From NCBI RefSeq assembly GCF_002356355.1, contig NZ_AP018052.1, positions 1,178,001 through 1,242,000 of the forward strand: 64,000 nt of DNA, read 5' to 3'. The stretch's first letter is position 1. Every line of letters starts with the position of its first letter. The DNA is from Thiohalobacter thiocyanaticus. GTDB lineage: Bacteria; Pseudomonadota; Gammaproteobacteria; Thiohalobacterales; Thiohalobacteraceae. Both the position numbers and the translations under genes were made by a program. Below, one piece after another: positions 24,307 through 32,406 of the stretch. The notes under the pieces were generated by a model that was not told where the DNA came from, ran no database searches, and worked only from the letters and a program-made list of their open reading frames with translations.

Positions 24307-25698
24307 TCATTGGAAGTTCCACACCAGCTGGGCGCTGAGGATATCCACCGAACTGTCATACTCGCCGGTGATGGTGCCGGCCGTGCTGCTGGTATGGTCG
24401 ATGTCCGTATCCTTGACGAACAGATGGGCGTAACCGACATCCACCCGCATGGTCCGGCTGGGGCTGTAGGAGGCGCCCACGGCCAGCCAGCGGCGGTCAT
24501 TGCCGGGGATGCGCGGGGTGCGGGTCTGGGCGTCCGGGATGGGCTCCTCATCGAAGGCCACGCCGGCGCGCAGGGTCAGGCTGGAACTGTGCCGGTAGTT
24601 CACGCCCAGCGAATAGCGATCGCTGTTCGACCAGTTCTCCGGGGTGACCGAGTCGGGTTGGCTGGAATCGAACTCGATGCGCAGTTCCTCGAAACGCTCC
24701 CAGCGGGTCCAGGTGTAGTCGGCCAGCAGGGTCCAACGGTCGTTGAGCTCGTGCGACAGGCTCAGCGAGACGCTTTCCGGCAGATCCACCCCGGCATTGA
24801 CATCGGTCGGGACGAACAGGTCCTGGCCGGTGAAGAAGGGGTGGGCATTGTTGAAACTGGCATCGCCCTGCAGGTCCTGCTCGACCTTGGAGCGGTAGGC
24901 CAGGCCGATGCGGGTGCCCGGCTGCACCTCGTAGAGAAGCCCGAGGTTGAAGCCGAAGCTCCAGTCATCGCCCTTGACCTCGGCCAGGGCGTCGGCCCCC
25001 TGCGGAGTCAGGCCGAGCGGATCGCAGGTGGCCTGGGCCGCGGCCAGGGCAGCCGCCTGGCTGGCGCCGCCGGCCAGGCTGGCCTGGATCACGCCGCCAT
25101 AGCAGCTGCTGCCCTGGTCGATGGCCTGGGTCAGTTCGGCCTCGATGTACTGGGCGCTCACGCCGGCACCGAGAGACAGTTTCGGCGTGGCCTGCCAGGC
25201 CAGGCTGGGATTGATGTTGATCGTAGTGACCTCGGACTTGATGCCATGGTAGCGGCCCACCCAGTCATCGTCGTACTCGGTGGCCAGGCCGAAGGGCGCG
25301 TTGATGCCCACACCGAACACCAGGTCCTCGCGCAGCGGCATGGCGTAGTAGAGGTTCGGGACCAGGGCCGCGCCACCGGCATCGCCGCCATCGCCGCCTG
25401 TGGCCACCGGATTTCCCAGGGGGTCCGTGGCGGTGCCGGAGAACTCGGTGCTGGGGCGCACGATGTGACCGGCCACCACCAGCTGCCGCCCTTCCAGCCG
25501 GGTCAGGCCGGCGGGGTTGAAGAATACCGTCGAGGCATCCTCGGCACTGGCGCCGGCGCCGGCATAGGCATTGCCCAGGCCGCTGGCACTCTGCTCGATC
25601 AGGGCGAAGCCCGCGGCCTGGGCCGAACTCCAGGCGCCTGTCATCAGGATGGCGCCGATCAGCGGGGTGGCAGACGGTTTTCTGGCGATCCGGTTCAT
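24307..25698 (-). CDS. Outer-membrane transporter, OmpP1/FadL/TodX family (first)
   Basis: 463-aa outer-membrane beta-barrel of the long-chain fatty-acid/hydrocarbon uptake family. A signal peptide (about 1-28, ending AQAAG) is followed by the FadL hallmark FALIEQSASGLGNAYAGAGA and ASTVFFNPAGLTRL. The C-terminus ends with the barrel signal LVWNFQ. The ATG at 25698 follows GGGAGAGAG; the longer frame from 25752 lacks support. It is divergent from a second FadL-like gene. The substrate is probably hydrophobic, but the family is broad. Confidence 0.9.
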   Translation of the reverse strand: MNRIARKPSATPLIGAILMTGAWSSAQAAGFALIEQSASGLGNAYAGAGASAEDASTVFFNPAGLTRLEGRQLVVAGHIVRPSTEFSGTATDPLGNPVATGGDGGDAGGAALVPNLYYAMPLREDLVFGVGINAPFGLATEYDDDWVGRYHGIKSEVTTININPSLAWQATPKLSLGAGVSAQYIEAELTQAIDQGSSCYGGVIQASLAGGASQAAALAAAQATCDPLGLTPQGADALAEVKGDDWSFGFNLGLLYEVQPGTRIGLAYRSKVEQDLQGDASFNNAHPFFTGQDLFVPTDVNAGVDLPESVSLSLSHELNDRWTLLADYTWTRWERFEELRIEFDSSQPDSVTPENWSNSDRYSLGVNYRHSSSLTLRAGVAFDEEPIPDAQTRTPRIPGNDRRWLAVGASYSPSRTMRVDVGYAHLFVKDTDIDHTSSTAGTITGEYDSSVDILSAQLVWNFQ

Positions 25699-25797
25699 CT
25701 TGATTCTCTCTCCCGTGTCATGGTCTGGCATTGAGCCGTGCAGAACTCGCACAGCGGCATAGGTTGCTTGAGTGCGCCGCCTGCCTCGTCCGAATAC

Positions 25798-25817
25798 TTG
25801 TTGCGATTCTGCAACAA
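25798..25817. promoter_or_regulatory. Inverted repeat between the divergent FadL-like genes
   Basis: TTGTTGC-N6-GCAACAA, a perfect 7-bp inverted repeat about 100 nt upstream of the minus-strand gene and 150 nt upstream of the plus-strand one. It could be an operator shared by both. The rest of 25699-25965 is AT-richer than the genes and should contain both promoters. Confidence 0.45.
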
Positions 25818-25965
25818 ACGAATCTTCAGATTAAACAGGCATGTTCCTTGCTTAGTTCATTCCTGTTTGACAATTTTGGCCTAGCTTGACATTCTGTTGC
25901 AATCGCCGCAATAGCTTGTCGCGAGAAAACAACATATCTGGATTCCGCCAGGAGGGAGAATCAAA

Positions 25966-27408
25966 ATGGTACGCACGTTCAAGGCTTCACTCGTCAGCTT
26001 CGCCGTGGCCGCGGCGCTGGCCGCCCCGGCCGCCTACGCCACCAACGGCTACTTCAAGATCGGCTACGGCACCAAGAATCGCGGCATGGCCGGTGCCGGC
26101 ATCGCCTACGCCCAAGACTCCCTGGCCCCGGCCACCAACCCTTCCGGCCTGTCCTTTGTCGGCAACCGGGTGGATTTCGGTGTGGAACTGTTCAGTCCCA
26201 AGCGTGAGGCCCAGCTGGACGCGACCGCAATCGGCGGTACCGATACCGGCAAGGTCGACAGCGGCGCGACCCTGTTCGCCATCCCGCATGCCGGCTTCGC
26301 CATGGATATGGGCAACATCACCGCGGGCCTGAGCATCACTGCCAACGGCGGCATGAACACCCGTTACAATTCCAACCTGTTCACGGATGCATTTGCGCCG
26401 GCGATCGGCTGCAACGGCTCGGCCTTCTGCGGCGGTGTGCCTTCGGGCTTCGCCGGCATGATCGTGGGCATGGGCGGCACGGTGCCGGATGCCGTGCTGC
26501 AGGGGATCGGCATGAACCCCAACCTCAATCCCTCGCTGGGTGTGAACCTGTCCCAGGTCATCATCGCCCCCACCGTCTCGACCAAGCTGAATGAAAACCA
26601 CTCGGTGGGCGGCTCGCTGCTGATCGGCTACCAGCGTTTCCGCGCCTACGGTCTGGGCCTGTTCCAGCCCCTGTCGAGCGATCCCACCAGCGTCACCAAC
26701 AACGGCGACGACGATGCCTGGGGCGCGGGTCTGCGCGTGGGCTGGACCGGCAAGATCAGCGACAGCCTGACCCTGGGTGCCCAGGCCTCGTCCAAGATCT
26801 ACATGCAGAAGTTCAGCGACTATGAAGGCCTGTTCGCCGAGCAGGGCGATTTCGACGTCCCGGCCCAGTTCGGCGTCGGCCTGGCCTTCTCGCCCACCGA
26901 CAAGACCACCATTGCCGTGGACGTGCAGCACATCATGTACGGCGATGTGGATTCCATTGCCAATGACGGCCCGACCGCTGACGAGTTCTTCGGGGCGCTG
27001 AGCCAGGTGCTTCAGACGGGCGCTTACGCCGGTGCCGGTCGCCTGGGCGATGACGACGGCTGGGGCTTCGGCTGGGATGACATCACCGTGATCAAGGTCG
27101 GCGTGAACCACCGCTACAACGAGAAGTGGACCTTCCGCGGCGGCATCAACTACGGCGAGAACCCGATCGACGACGACCAGAACCTGTTCAATATTCTGGC
27201 GCCCGGCGTGGTCCAGACCCATGTCACGGCCGGCTTTACCTACCATCCGAGCCGCTATCAGGAATTGTCGGTCAGCTACATGCACGCCCTCAATACCGAT
27301 CAGGACTACAGGTTCGCCGGCACCGGCGGCTTTGCCGGCTTCAGCTATGACACCGAGATCGGCATGTACCAGAACGCCCTCGAGATCAGCTACGGCATGA
27401 AGTTCTGA
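25966..27408 (+). CDS. Outer-membrane transporter, OmpP1/FadL/TodX family (second)
   Basis: 480-aa outer-membrane protein with signal peptide (about 1-26, AAYATNGYF). FadL-family features are NRGMAGAGIAYAQDSLAPAT and NPSGLSF near the N-terminus and a C-terminal ISYGMKF ending in Phe. Two cysteines in an extracellular-loop region (IGCNGSAFCGG) may form a disulfide. GGAGGG precedes the ATG. It differs clearly in sequence from the divergent neighbour, so the pair is an old duplication or two separate acquisitions. A strong hairpin follows. Confidence 0.9.
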   Translation: MVRTFKASLVSFAVAAALAAPAAYATNGYFKIGYGTKNRGMAGAGIAYAQDSLAPATNPSGLSFVGNRVDFGVELFSPKREAQLDATAIGGTDTGKVDSGATLFAIPHAGFAMDMGNITAGLSITANGGMNTRYNSNLFTDAFAPAIGCNGSAFCGGVPSGFAGMIVGMGGTVPDAVLQGIGMNPNLNPSLGVNLSQVIIAPTVSTKLNENHSVGGSLLIGYQRFRAYGLGLFQPLSSDPTSVTNNGDDDAWGAGLRVGWTGKISDSLTLGAQASSKIYMQKFSDYEGLFAEQGDFDVPAQFGVGLAFSPTDKTTIAVDVQHIMYGDVDSIANDGPTADEFFGALSQVLQTGAYAGAGRLGDDDGWGFGWDDITVIKVGVNHRYNEKWTFRGGINYGENPIDDDQNLFNILAPGVVQTHVTAGFTYHPSRYQELSVSYMHALNTDQDYRFAGTGGFAGFSYDTEIGMYQNALEISYGMKF

Positions 27409-27456
27409 GCCAGCCGGATCGAAACAGGAGAGGGATGGCGTAGGGAACACGCCGGC

Positions 27457-27484
27457 ACAGGGGCCATGGTGACATGGCCCCTGT
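27457..27484 (+). terminator. Terminator-like hairpin after the second FadL gene
   Basis: A perfect 12-bp stem (ACAGGGGCCATG, GTGA loop, CATGGCCCCTGT) 49 nt past the stop, followed by only a few T. Confidence 0.6.
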
Positions 27485-27530
27485 TGCGTTCAGGTCCTGT
27501 TAAGGGCTAAATAACTAACGTTTTACAACA

Positions 27531-27549
27531 GTCTGCCGACAAGGCAGAC
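27531..27549 (+). other. Leader hairpin or operator upstream of the DUF302-like gene
   Basis: GTCTGCC, GACAA loop, GGCAGAC: a 7-bp inverted repeat 33 nt before the ATG at 27583, probably in the 5' untranslated region. Confidence 0.4.
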
Positions 27550-27582
27550 AACCACCTTGGGAATGAGGGACAGGAGGCAATA

Positions 27583-28494
27583 ATGAGAATGTTCAACTAT
27601 CTGAAGCAGGGGCTGCTGATTGCGGTCTGCGCCCTGCTGCCGTTTGCCGCCAGTGTGCAGGCGGCGGACAAGTTCAAGCCCTTCGTGCTGGCCGAACGTG
27701 GACCGGGCGACATGGAGGAGAAGGTCGCCGAGGTCAAGGAATCGCTGCGTGACGCCGGCTTCGAGGTCGTCGGTGACTATGTGCCATTCGAGGATTCGCA
27801 TGTCATCATATTTACCAGCGATGCCATCAAGAGCGTGGCTGTGTTGACCGAGTACGGTGGTTTCGCCATGGCGCAGCGCGCTGCTGTGGTCAAGGTCGGC
27901 AACGAACTGCAGGTGTCCTACGTCAACCCCGTGTACATGGCCCACGCCTACCGCCTGCGCAGCGATTTCTCCAATACCTCCGAGGCGCTGGCGCAGGCGC
28001 TGGGTCGGATTCAGGAGTTCGGCTCGGAAGACGGCCTGAGCGAGCGCAAGCTGCGCAAGTACCACTACACCTTCGGCATGGAATATTTCCCGGATGTGTA
28101 TGAACTCGCCGAGCACAGTTCCCACCGGGCCGCCGTGGCTGCCGTGGAGAAGAATCTGCAGAAGGATGACGGCGTCGAGCCGCTGTATCGCATCGACATG
28201 CCCGGCAAGGATGTCACCATTATCGGCGTCTCCATGGCGGCCGGAGAGGACGGCGACAAGTACATGGATGACGCCTTCCAGATGTCGGTGGTCGACTTCG
28301 GCGAACTGAAGAACTCCGCCTATCTGCCCTACGAGATCATGATTACGGGCAACAAGGTCGTCGCGCTGCACATGCGCTTCCGCATGGCGGTGCATTTCCC
28401 GGATCTGAAGATGATGGGCTCCAACAGCTTCATGAAACTGATGCCCAGCCCGGCGGCCATCGAGAAGGCCCTGAAGGATGCCGTGAACGAATAG
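27583..28494 (+). CDS. Exported protein with DUF302-like repeats, function unknown
   Basis: 303-aa protein with a signal peptide (to about residue 28, SVQAADK). The mature part has two related alpha/beta halves of the DUF302 type: one begins MEEKVAEVKESLRDAGFEVV, and the second region carries the PYEIMITGNKVVALHMRFRM segment. Predicted periplasmic. AGGAGG precedes the ATG, and a terminator follows, so it is a single-gene unit. It lies between a FadL porin and chemoreceptors. No enzyme motif was recognised; DUF302 proteins have been seen with sulfur or heavy-metal genes, which is context only. Confidence 0.65.
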   Translation: MRMFNYLKQGLLIAVCALLPFAASVQAADKFKPFVLAERGPGDMEEKVAEVKESLRDAGFEVVGDYVPFEDSHVIIFTSDAIKSVAVLTEYGGFAMAQRAAVVKVGNELQVSYVNPVYMAHAYRLRSDFSNTSEALAQALGRIQEFGSEDGLSERKLRKYHYTFGMEYFPDVYELAEHSSHRAAVAAVEKNLQKDDGVEPLYRIDMPGKDVTIIGVSMAAGEDGDKYMDDAFQMSVVDFGELKNSAYLPYEIMITGNKVVALHMRFRMAVHFPDLKMMGSNSFMKLMPSPAAIEKALKDAVNE

Positions 28495-28522
28495 GCCGGT
28501 ATCCGGAGCCGGATTCAGCTCG

Positions 28523-28550
28523 AAAGCCCCGCGACAGCGGGGCTTTTTTT
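28523..28550 (+). terminator. Terminator after the DUF302-like gene
   Basis: AAAGCCCCGC, GACA loop, GCGGGGCTTT, then further T. The stem nearly duplicates that after tusA. Confidence 0.9.
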
Positions 28551-28694
28551 GTGTCCGTGTCCCGTATTGGGGGACTTGCCATTGACTTTTCCCGGGTAAA
28601 GTTTTAAAGCGCCGGGACGCTACAGGGGTAACGCGTCGAGCGGGACAGGCCCGACGTGAATGAGGGGGAATCAATCAAGAGGGACGCAACGGTC

Positions 28695-29810
28695 ATGGTC
28701 AAGACCTGGATAGAGAAGTTGAAAGGTGCCGCAGTCTGGCTCCCCGCCGGGGTGCTGATGGTGGCAGGGGTGCTGGATGCACTCGCGCTCGGCGGTTCCG
28801 GCGGCTGGTACCTGGCGATCGGGGCGCTGGCCGCTCTGCCGCCGCTGCTGGTGCTGCGCGCCGGCAGGCGGCGTGATCAGGCCTGGGGACAGGCGCTGGC
28901 GGCCCTGGCCGGCGGCGAGGCGGCCCGGCTGAGCCCGGCCATGCAGCGTGATGCCGCCATGGTCGAGGCCTTCAACCGGGTCGATGCCCGGATCGCCGAA
29001 CGTGAAGCTGCGCTGGAACATGTGGCGGCGAGCCTGCAGGGCGCCATGGGGCAGCTGCAGGGCTTGATCACGACGGTCAGCAGTTGCGGCAATGACAGCG
29101 GCCAGCACGAGGCCAGCGTGGCGGTCGACGAACTGGTGCAGGCCGTCGATGAGATCGCCCGCAATGCCGCCTCGGCGGCCGAGTCCACGCATCAGGCCCT
29201 GAACGAATCCGAGACCGGCAAGGTCACCATGACCAATGCGCTGGGTTCCATGTCCAGCCTGACCGATCAGATCGGCAAGGCCGGCGAGGCGGTGGAACGC
29301 CTGAGCCAGGAGAGCGTGAACATCGGTGCGGTGCTCGACGTGATCCGCGGCATCGCCGAACAGACCAACCTGCTGGCCCTCAATGCGGCAATCGAGGCGG
29401 CAAGGGCCGGCGAGCAGGGGCGGGGTTTTGCCGTGGTGGCCGACGAGGTGCGTCACCTGGCCAGCCGCACCCAGTCCTCCACCCAGGAAATCCAGGACAT
29501 GATCGAGGCCCTGCAGGGCCGCGCCAATGAAGCCGTCAAGGTCATGGGCGAGGGCACCAGTCAGGCCGGCGTGGTGGAGGAGATGCTGGAAAACGCCACC
29601 ATGTCGCTGGCCGAGATCGGCGGTTATGTCCAGACCATCGATGGCATGAATACCACCATCGCCAGTGCCGCGGAGCAGCAGAGCGTCGCAGTGCAGTCCA
29701 TTCGCGAGGTGGTGCGCAATAACCAGAACCAGGCCGACAATGCCCAGCTGGTCGAAAGCGAACTGCAGGCGGTGATCGGACAGATTGAGCAGATCCAGAC
29801 CGCGCTTTGA
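28695..29810 (+). CDS. Methyl-accepting chemotaxis protein without periplasmic sensor (first)
   Basis: 371-aa chemoreceptor. Two N-terminal membrane helices (about residues 12-30 and 36-56) with almost no loop are followed by a coiled-coil signalling domain. The hairpin tip [20 protein letters not shown] and [18 protein letters not shown] is complete, so it can bind CheA and CheW. There is no clear HAMP domain. The ATG at 28695 has GAGGGA upstream; the longer frame starts with GTG at 28656. The tip region is nearly identical to that of the next gene, so they are tandem paralogues. With no ligand domain it may sense energy state or membrane conditions. Confidence 0.85.
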   Translation: MVKTWIEKLKGAAVWLPAGVLMVAGVLDALALGGSGGWYLAIGALAALPPLLVLRAGRRRDQAWGQALAALAGGEAARLSPAMQRDAAMVEAFNRVDARIAEREAALEHVAASLQGAMGQLQGLITTVSSCGNDSGQHEASVAVDELVQAVDEIARNAASAAESTHQALNESETGKVTMTNALGSMSSLTDQIGKAGEAVERLSQESVNIGAVLDVIRGIAEQTNLLALNAAIEAARAGEQGRGFAVVADEVRHLASRTQSSTQEIQDMIEALQGRANEAVKVMGEGTSQAGVVEEMLENATMSLAEIGGYVQTIDGMNTTIASAAEQQSVAVQSIREVVRNNQNQADNAQLVESELQAVIGQIEQIQTAL

Positions 29811-29993
29811 GTCGGCCGCCGGGCTGGGAATCGACCCGCAAGTGAAGCGGGCGCCTGAAAATGGCCTGGATGTTGCTAATTATTCCGTGGGTAGGACGTT
29901 CAGGGTGGAAGAGGGGGGTCCCTGCGGCGGAACTTCTGCAATGCCGCCGGGGATAATGACCTGGATTCAGAGACGATTGATGGATGGTACGTT

Positions 29994-31172
29994 ATGAAAC
30001 CGAGCATTTTGCGTAATCTGCTCATCGCCTGCGTAGGCTTCGGCATCCTCATGGGGGCTGCCTTCCCGGTCTTCGCCCAGTTCTTCGTGGACTGGAAGGA
30101 CGGCATGTTCACCTGGTTCGTGGCCGGCTGCCTGACGGCCGGTGTGGTACTGGGGGTGGTGAACTACTGGCTGGTCAATACCATCCTGCTCAGCAAGCTG
30201 CGGCGCATCTCCGAAGTGGCCAATGCCATTGCCCAGAACGATGTCTCGCACACCTGCACCATGGAAAGTCATGATCTGATCGGCGAGATCATTACCAGCT
30301 TCAATCAGATGGCGGACAACCTGCGCAGCGTGATCGGTGAGATCAGCGGCGCGACCGCCCAACTCGCCTCGGCGGCCGAGGAGATGTCGGCCGTGACCGA
30401 TGAGGCCAGCCGTGGTGTGCAGCAGCAGCAGTCCGAAATCGAACATGTGGCCTCGGCCATGAACGAGATGACCACCACCGTGGGTGATGTGGCCCAGAAC
30501 GCGGCCAATGCGGCCCAGCACGCCCAGCAGGCCGATGCCGATGCCAAGGGCGGCGCCCTCGTGGCCACCGAGGCCCTGGGCGGGATCGACAACCTGGTCA
30601 ACGAAATGGAGCGCGCCGGCGGCGTGATCCACAAGCTGGAGACCGAATCCGAGAACATCGGCATGGTGCTGGACGTGATCCGCGGCATTGCCGAGCAGAC
30701 CAATCTGCTGGCGCTCAATGCCGCCATCGAGGCCGCACGCGCCGGCGAGCAGGGACGGGGTTTCGCCGTGGTGGCCGACGAGGTGCGCCACCTGGCCAGC
30801 CGTACCCAGCAGTCCACCCAGGAAATCCAGGAGATGATCGAGCGTCTGCAGGTGGGGGCGACCGATGCGGTGAAGGTCATGCAGGAAGCTCAGAACATGG
30901 CCCGTGAGAGTGCCGAGCAGGTGGAGAAGGCGGCCGAGTCGCTGGGTGGCATTGCCGCGGCCGTTTCCCAGATCAATGACATGAATACCCAGATCGCCAG
31001 TGCCGCCGAGGAACAGAGCGCGGTGGCCGGCGAGATCAACGCCAATGTGGGTAATATCCGGGATGTGGCCGACAAGACGGCCGCCGGGGCCCAGCAGACG
31101 GCCTCGGCCTCCGAGGAACTGGCGCGGCTGTCCGCCACCCTGCAGGGTCTGATGGGGCGCTTCCGGATGTGA
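29994..31172 (+). CDS. Methyl-accepting chemotaxis protein with HAMP domain (second)
   Basis: 392-aa chemoreceptor with membrane helices at about 8-28 and 38-62 joined by a short loop, then HAMP (about 63-115, [20 protein letters not shown]) and the MCP signalling domain with the conserved tip [20 protein letters not shown]. It lacks a periplasmic ligand domain. It lies 183 nt after its paralogue, with no hairpin between, and is followed by a terminator. The ribosome site is weak (GGATGG). Confidence 0.88.
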   Translation: MKPSILRNLLIACVGFGILMGAAFPVFAQFFVDWKDGMFTWFVAGCLTAGVVLGVVNYWLVNTILLSKLRRISEVANAIAQNDVSHTCTMESHDLIGEIITSFNQMADNLRSVIGEISGATAQLASAAEEMSAVTDEASRGVQQQQSEIEHVASAMNEMTTTVGDVAQNAANAAQHAQQADADAKGGALVATEALGGIDNLVNEMERAGGVIHKLETESENIGMVLDVIRGIAEQTNLLALNAAIEAARAGEQGRGFAVVADEVRHLASRTQQSTQEIQEMIERLQVGATDAVKVMQEAQNMARESAEQVEKAAESLGGIAAAVSQINDMNTQIASAAEEQSAVAGEINANVGNIRDVADKTAAGAQQTASASEELARLSATLQGLMGRFRM

Positions 31173-31208
31173 ACTGATCCACGTCAAACCCGGTACGATT
31201 CTCCGACG

Positions 31209-31236
31209 ACCCGCCTTAAGGCGGGTTTGTCGTTTT
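31209..31236 (+). terminator. Terminator after the chemoreceptor pair
   Basis: ACCCGCC, TTAA loop, GGCGGGT, then TTGTCGTTTT, 37 nt past the stop. Confidence 0.75.
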
Positions 31237-31265
31237 CAGGACACACAGGTAAATTAGTGATACAT

Positions 31266-31343
31266 GTAGGTCGGGTTAGCGCAGCGTAACCCGACAAGTA
31301 GCGGCATGTTGGGTTACGGTACTACGCACCTAACCCAACCTAC
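31266..31343. repeat. Dispersed palindromic repeat, family C (copy 1)
   Basis: Runs from GTAGGTCGGGTTAGCGC to TAACCCAACCTAC with inner arms around CGTAACCCGAC/TTGGGTTACG. It ends 26 nt before the RND adaptor start, so it forms most of that gene's upstream region. Other copies are at 38348-38433 and 58516-58595. Confidence 0.88.
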
Positions 31344-31368
31344 CTGGTGGGTGATGGAGAAGCAGCGA

Positions 31369-32406
31369 ATGAGAGTAATGTTCATACTGGCTCTGGGCGT
31401 ATTCGCACAGGCAGCGCTGGCGCAATTGCCCACCGCGCCGGTGGAGCGCAGCACAGTCCCCTACCGGCAGTGGTTCGACGGTGCGATCGAGGCGGTGCAC
31501 CAGGCGACGGTGTCGGCCGAGACCAGCGGGCGCATCACGGCGATCCATTTCGATGTCGACGACTATGTCGAGCGCGGCGCCGTCATCGTGGAACTGCGCG
31601 ATACCGAGCAGCAGGCCCGCCTGCGCCAGGCCGAGGCAGCCGTGGAGGAGGCCCGGGCCCGATTTTCCGAGGCCCGTGACGAATACAATCGCATCAAGGA
31701 GATCTACGCCCGCAAGCTGGTCGCCAAGGCCGCGATGGACCGCGCGACCTCCGAGTTCAATTCGGCCCGGGCCCGGCTGGAAAGTGCGCGCGCCGCGCTG
31801 GAGGCGGCGCAGGAACAAGTCGGCTATACCCGCATCCGCGCGCCCTATGACGGCATCGTGGTCGAACGCCATGCCGAGGTCGGCGAGATGGCCAGCCAGG
31901 GCATGCCCCTGATGACCGGCATCTCGCTGGAGCAGCTGCGCGCGCTGGTCAGCGTGCCGCAGCGTTATGTGCATGAGGTGCGGGCGCTCGCGCAGGCGCA
32001 GATCCGATGGGGGCTGGAGGAAAGCGAGCAGGTCGCCAGCGACAGTATCACGGTCTATCCCTACGCCGACGGTGCCAGCCATGGTTTCCGGGTGCGTGTC
32101 GACCTGCCTTCGGCCAACGGCTACGGCCTCTACCCCGGCATGCTGGTCAAGGTCGGCTTCGTGGTCGGGGAGCAGGAACTGCTGACCATCCCCGCTGCGG
32201 CGGTGGTCCACCGCAGTGAACTGACCGGCGTCTATGTGCTGGACAGGCAGGACCGTATCAGTCTGCGCCAGATCCGCACCGGGCATCCCTACGAGGGCGA
32301 TCGTATCGGCATCAGTGCCGGGCTCAGCGAGGGGGAACGGGTGATCACCGATCCGGTCCAGGCCGTGGTCGAACTCAAGCGTCGCCAGACGGAGGCGGGC
32401 CAGTGA
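31369..32406 (+). CDS. RND efflux periplasmic adaptor subunit (membrane-fusion protein)
   Basis: 345-aa adaptor linking an RND pump to the outer membrane. A signal peptide (about 1-18, ALAQLP) precedes the lipoyl/barrel-sandwich halves (SAETSGRITAIHFDVDDYVE and GYTRIRAPYDGIVVERHAEV), which flank an alpha-helical hairpin of about 90 residues, then beta-barrel domains. The ATG at 31369 has GGAG upstream; the longer frame starts inside a palindromic repeat. Its stop overlaps the GTG of the permease gene. Confidence 0.9.
   Translation: MRVMFILALGVFAQAALAQLPTAPVERSTVPYRQWFDGAIEAVHQATVSAETSGRITAIHFDVDDYVERGAVIVELRDTEQQARLRQAEAAVEEARARFSEARDEYNRIKEIYARKLVAKAAMDRATSEFNSARARLESARAALEAAQEQVGYTRIRAPYDGIVVERHAEVGEMASQGMPLMTGISLEQLRALVSVPQRYVHEVRALAQAQIRWGLEESEQVASDSITVYPYADGASHGFRVRVDLPSANGYGLYPGMLVKVGFVVGEQELLTIPAAAVVHRSELTGVYVLDRQDRISLRQIRTGHPYEGDRIGISAGLSEGERVITDPVQAVVELKRRQTEAGQ

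Noticed and set aside
25860-25965. sigma-54 promoter before the second FadL gene
   Set aside because: TGGC and TTGAC blocks occur but the GG-N10-GC spacing is not met.
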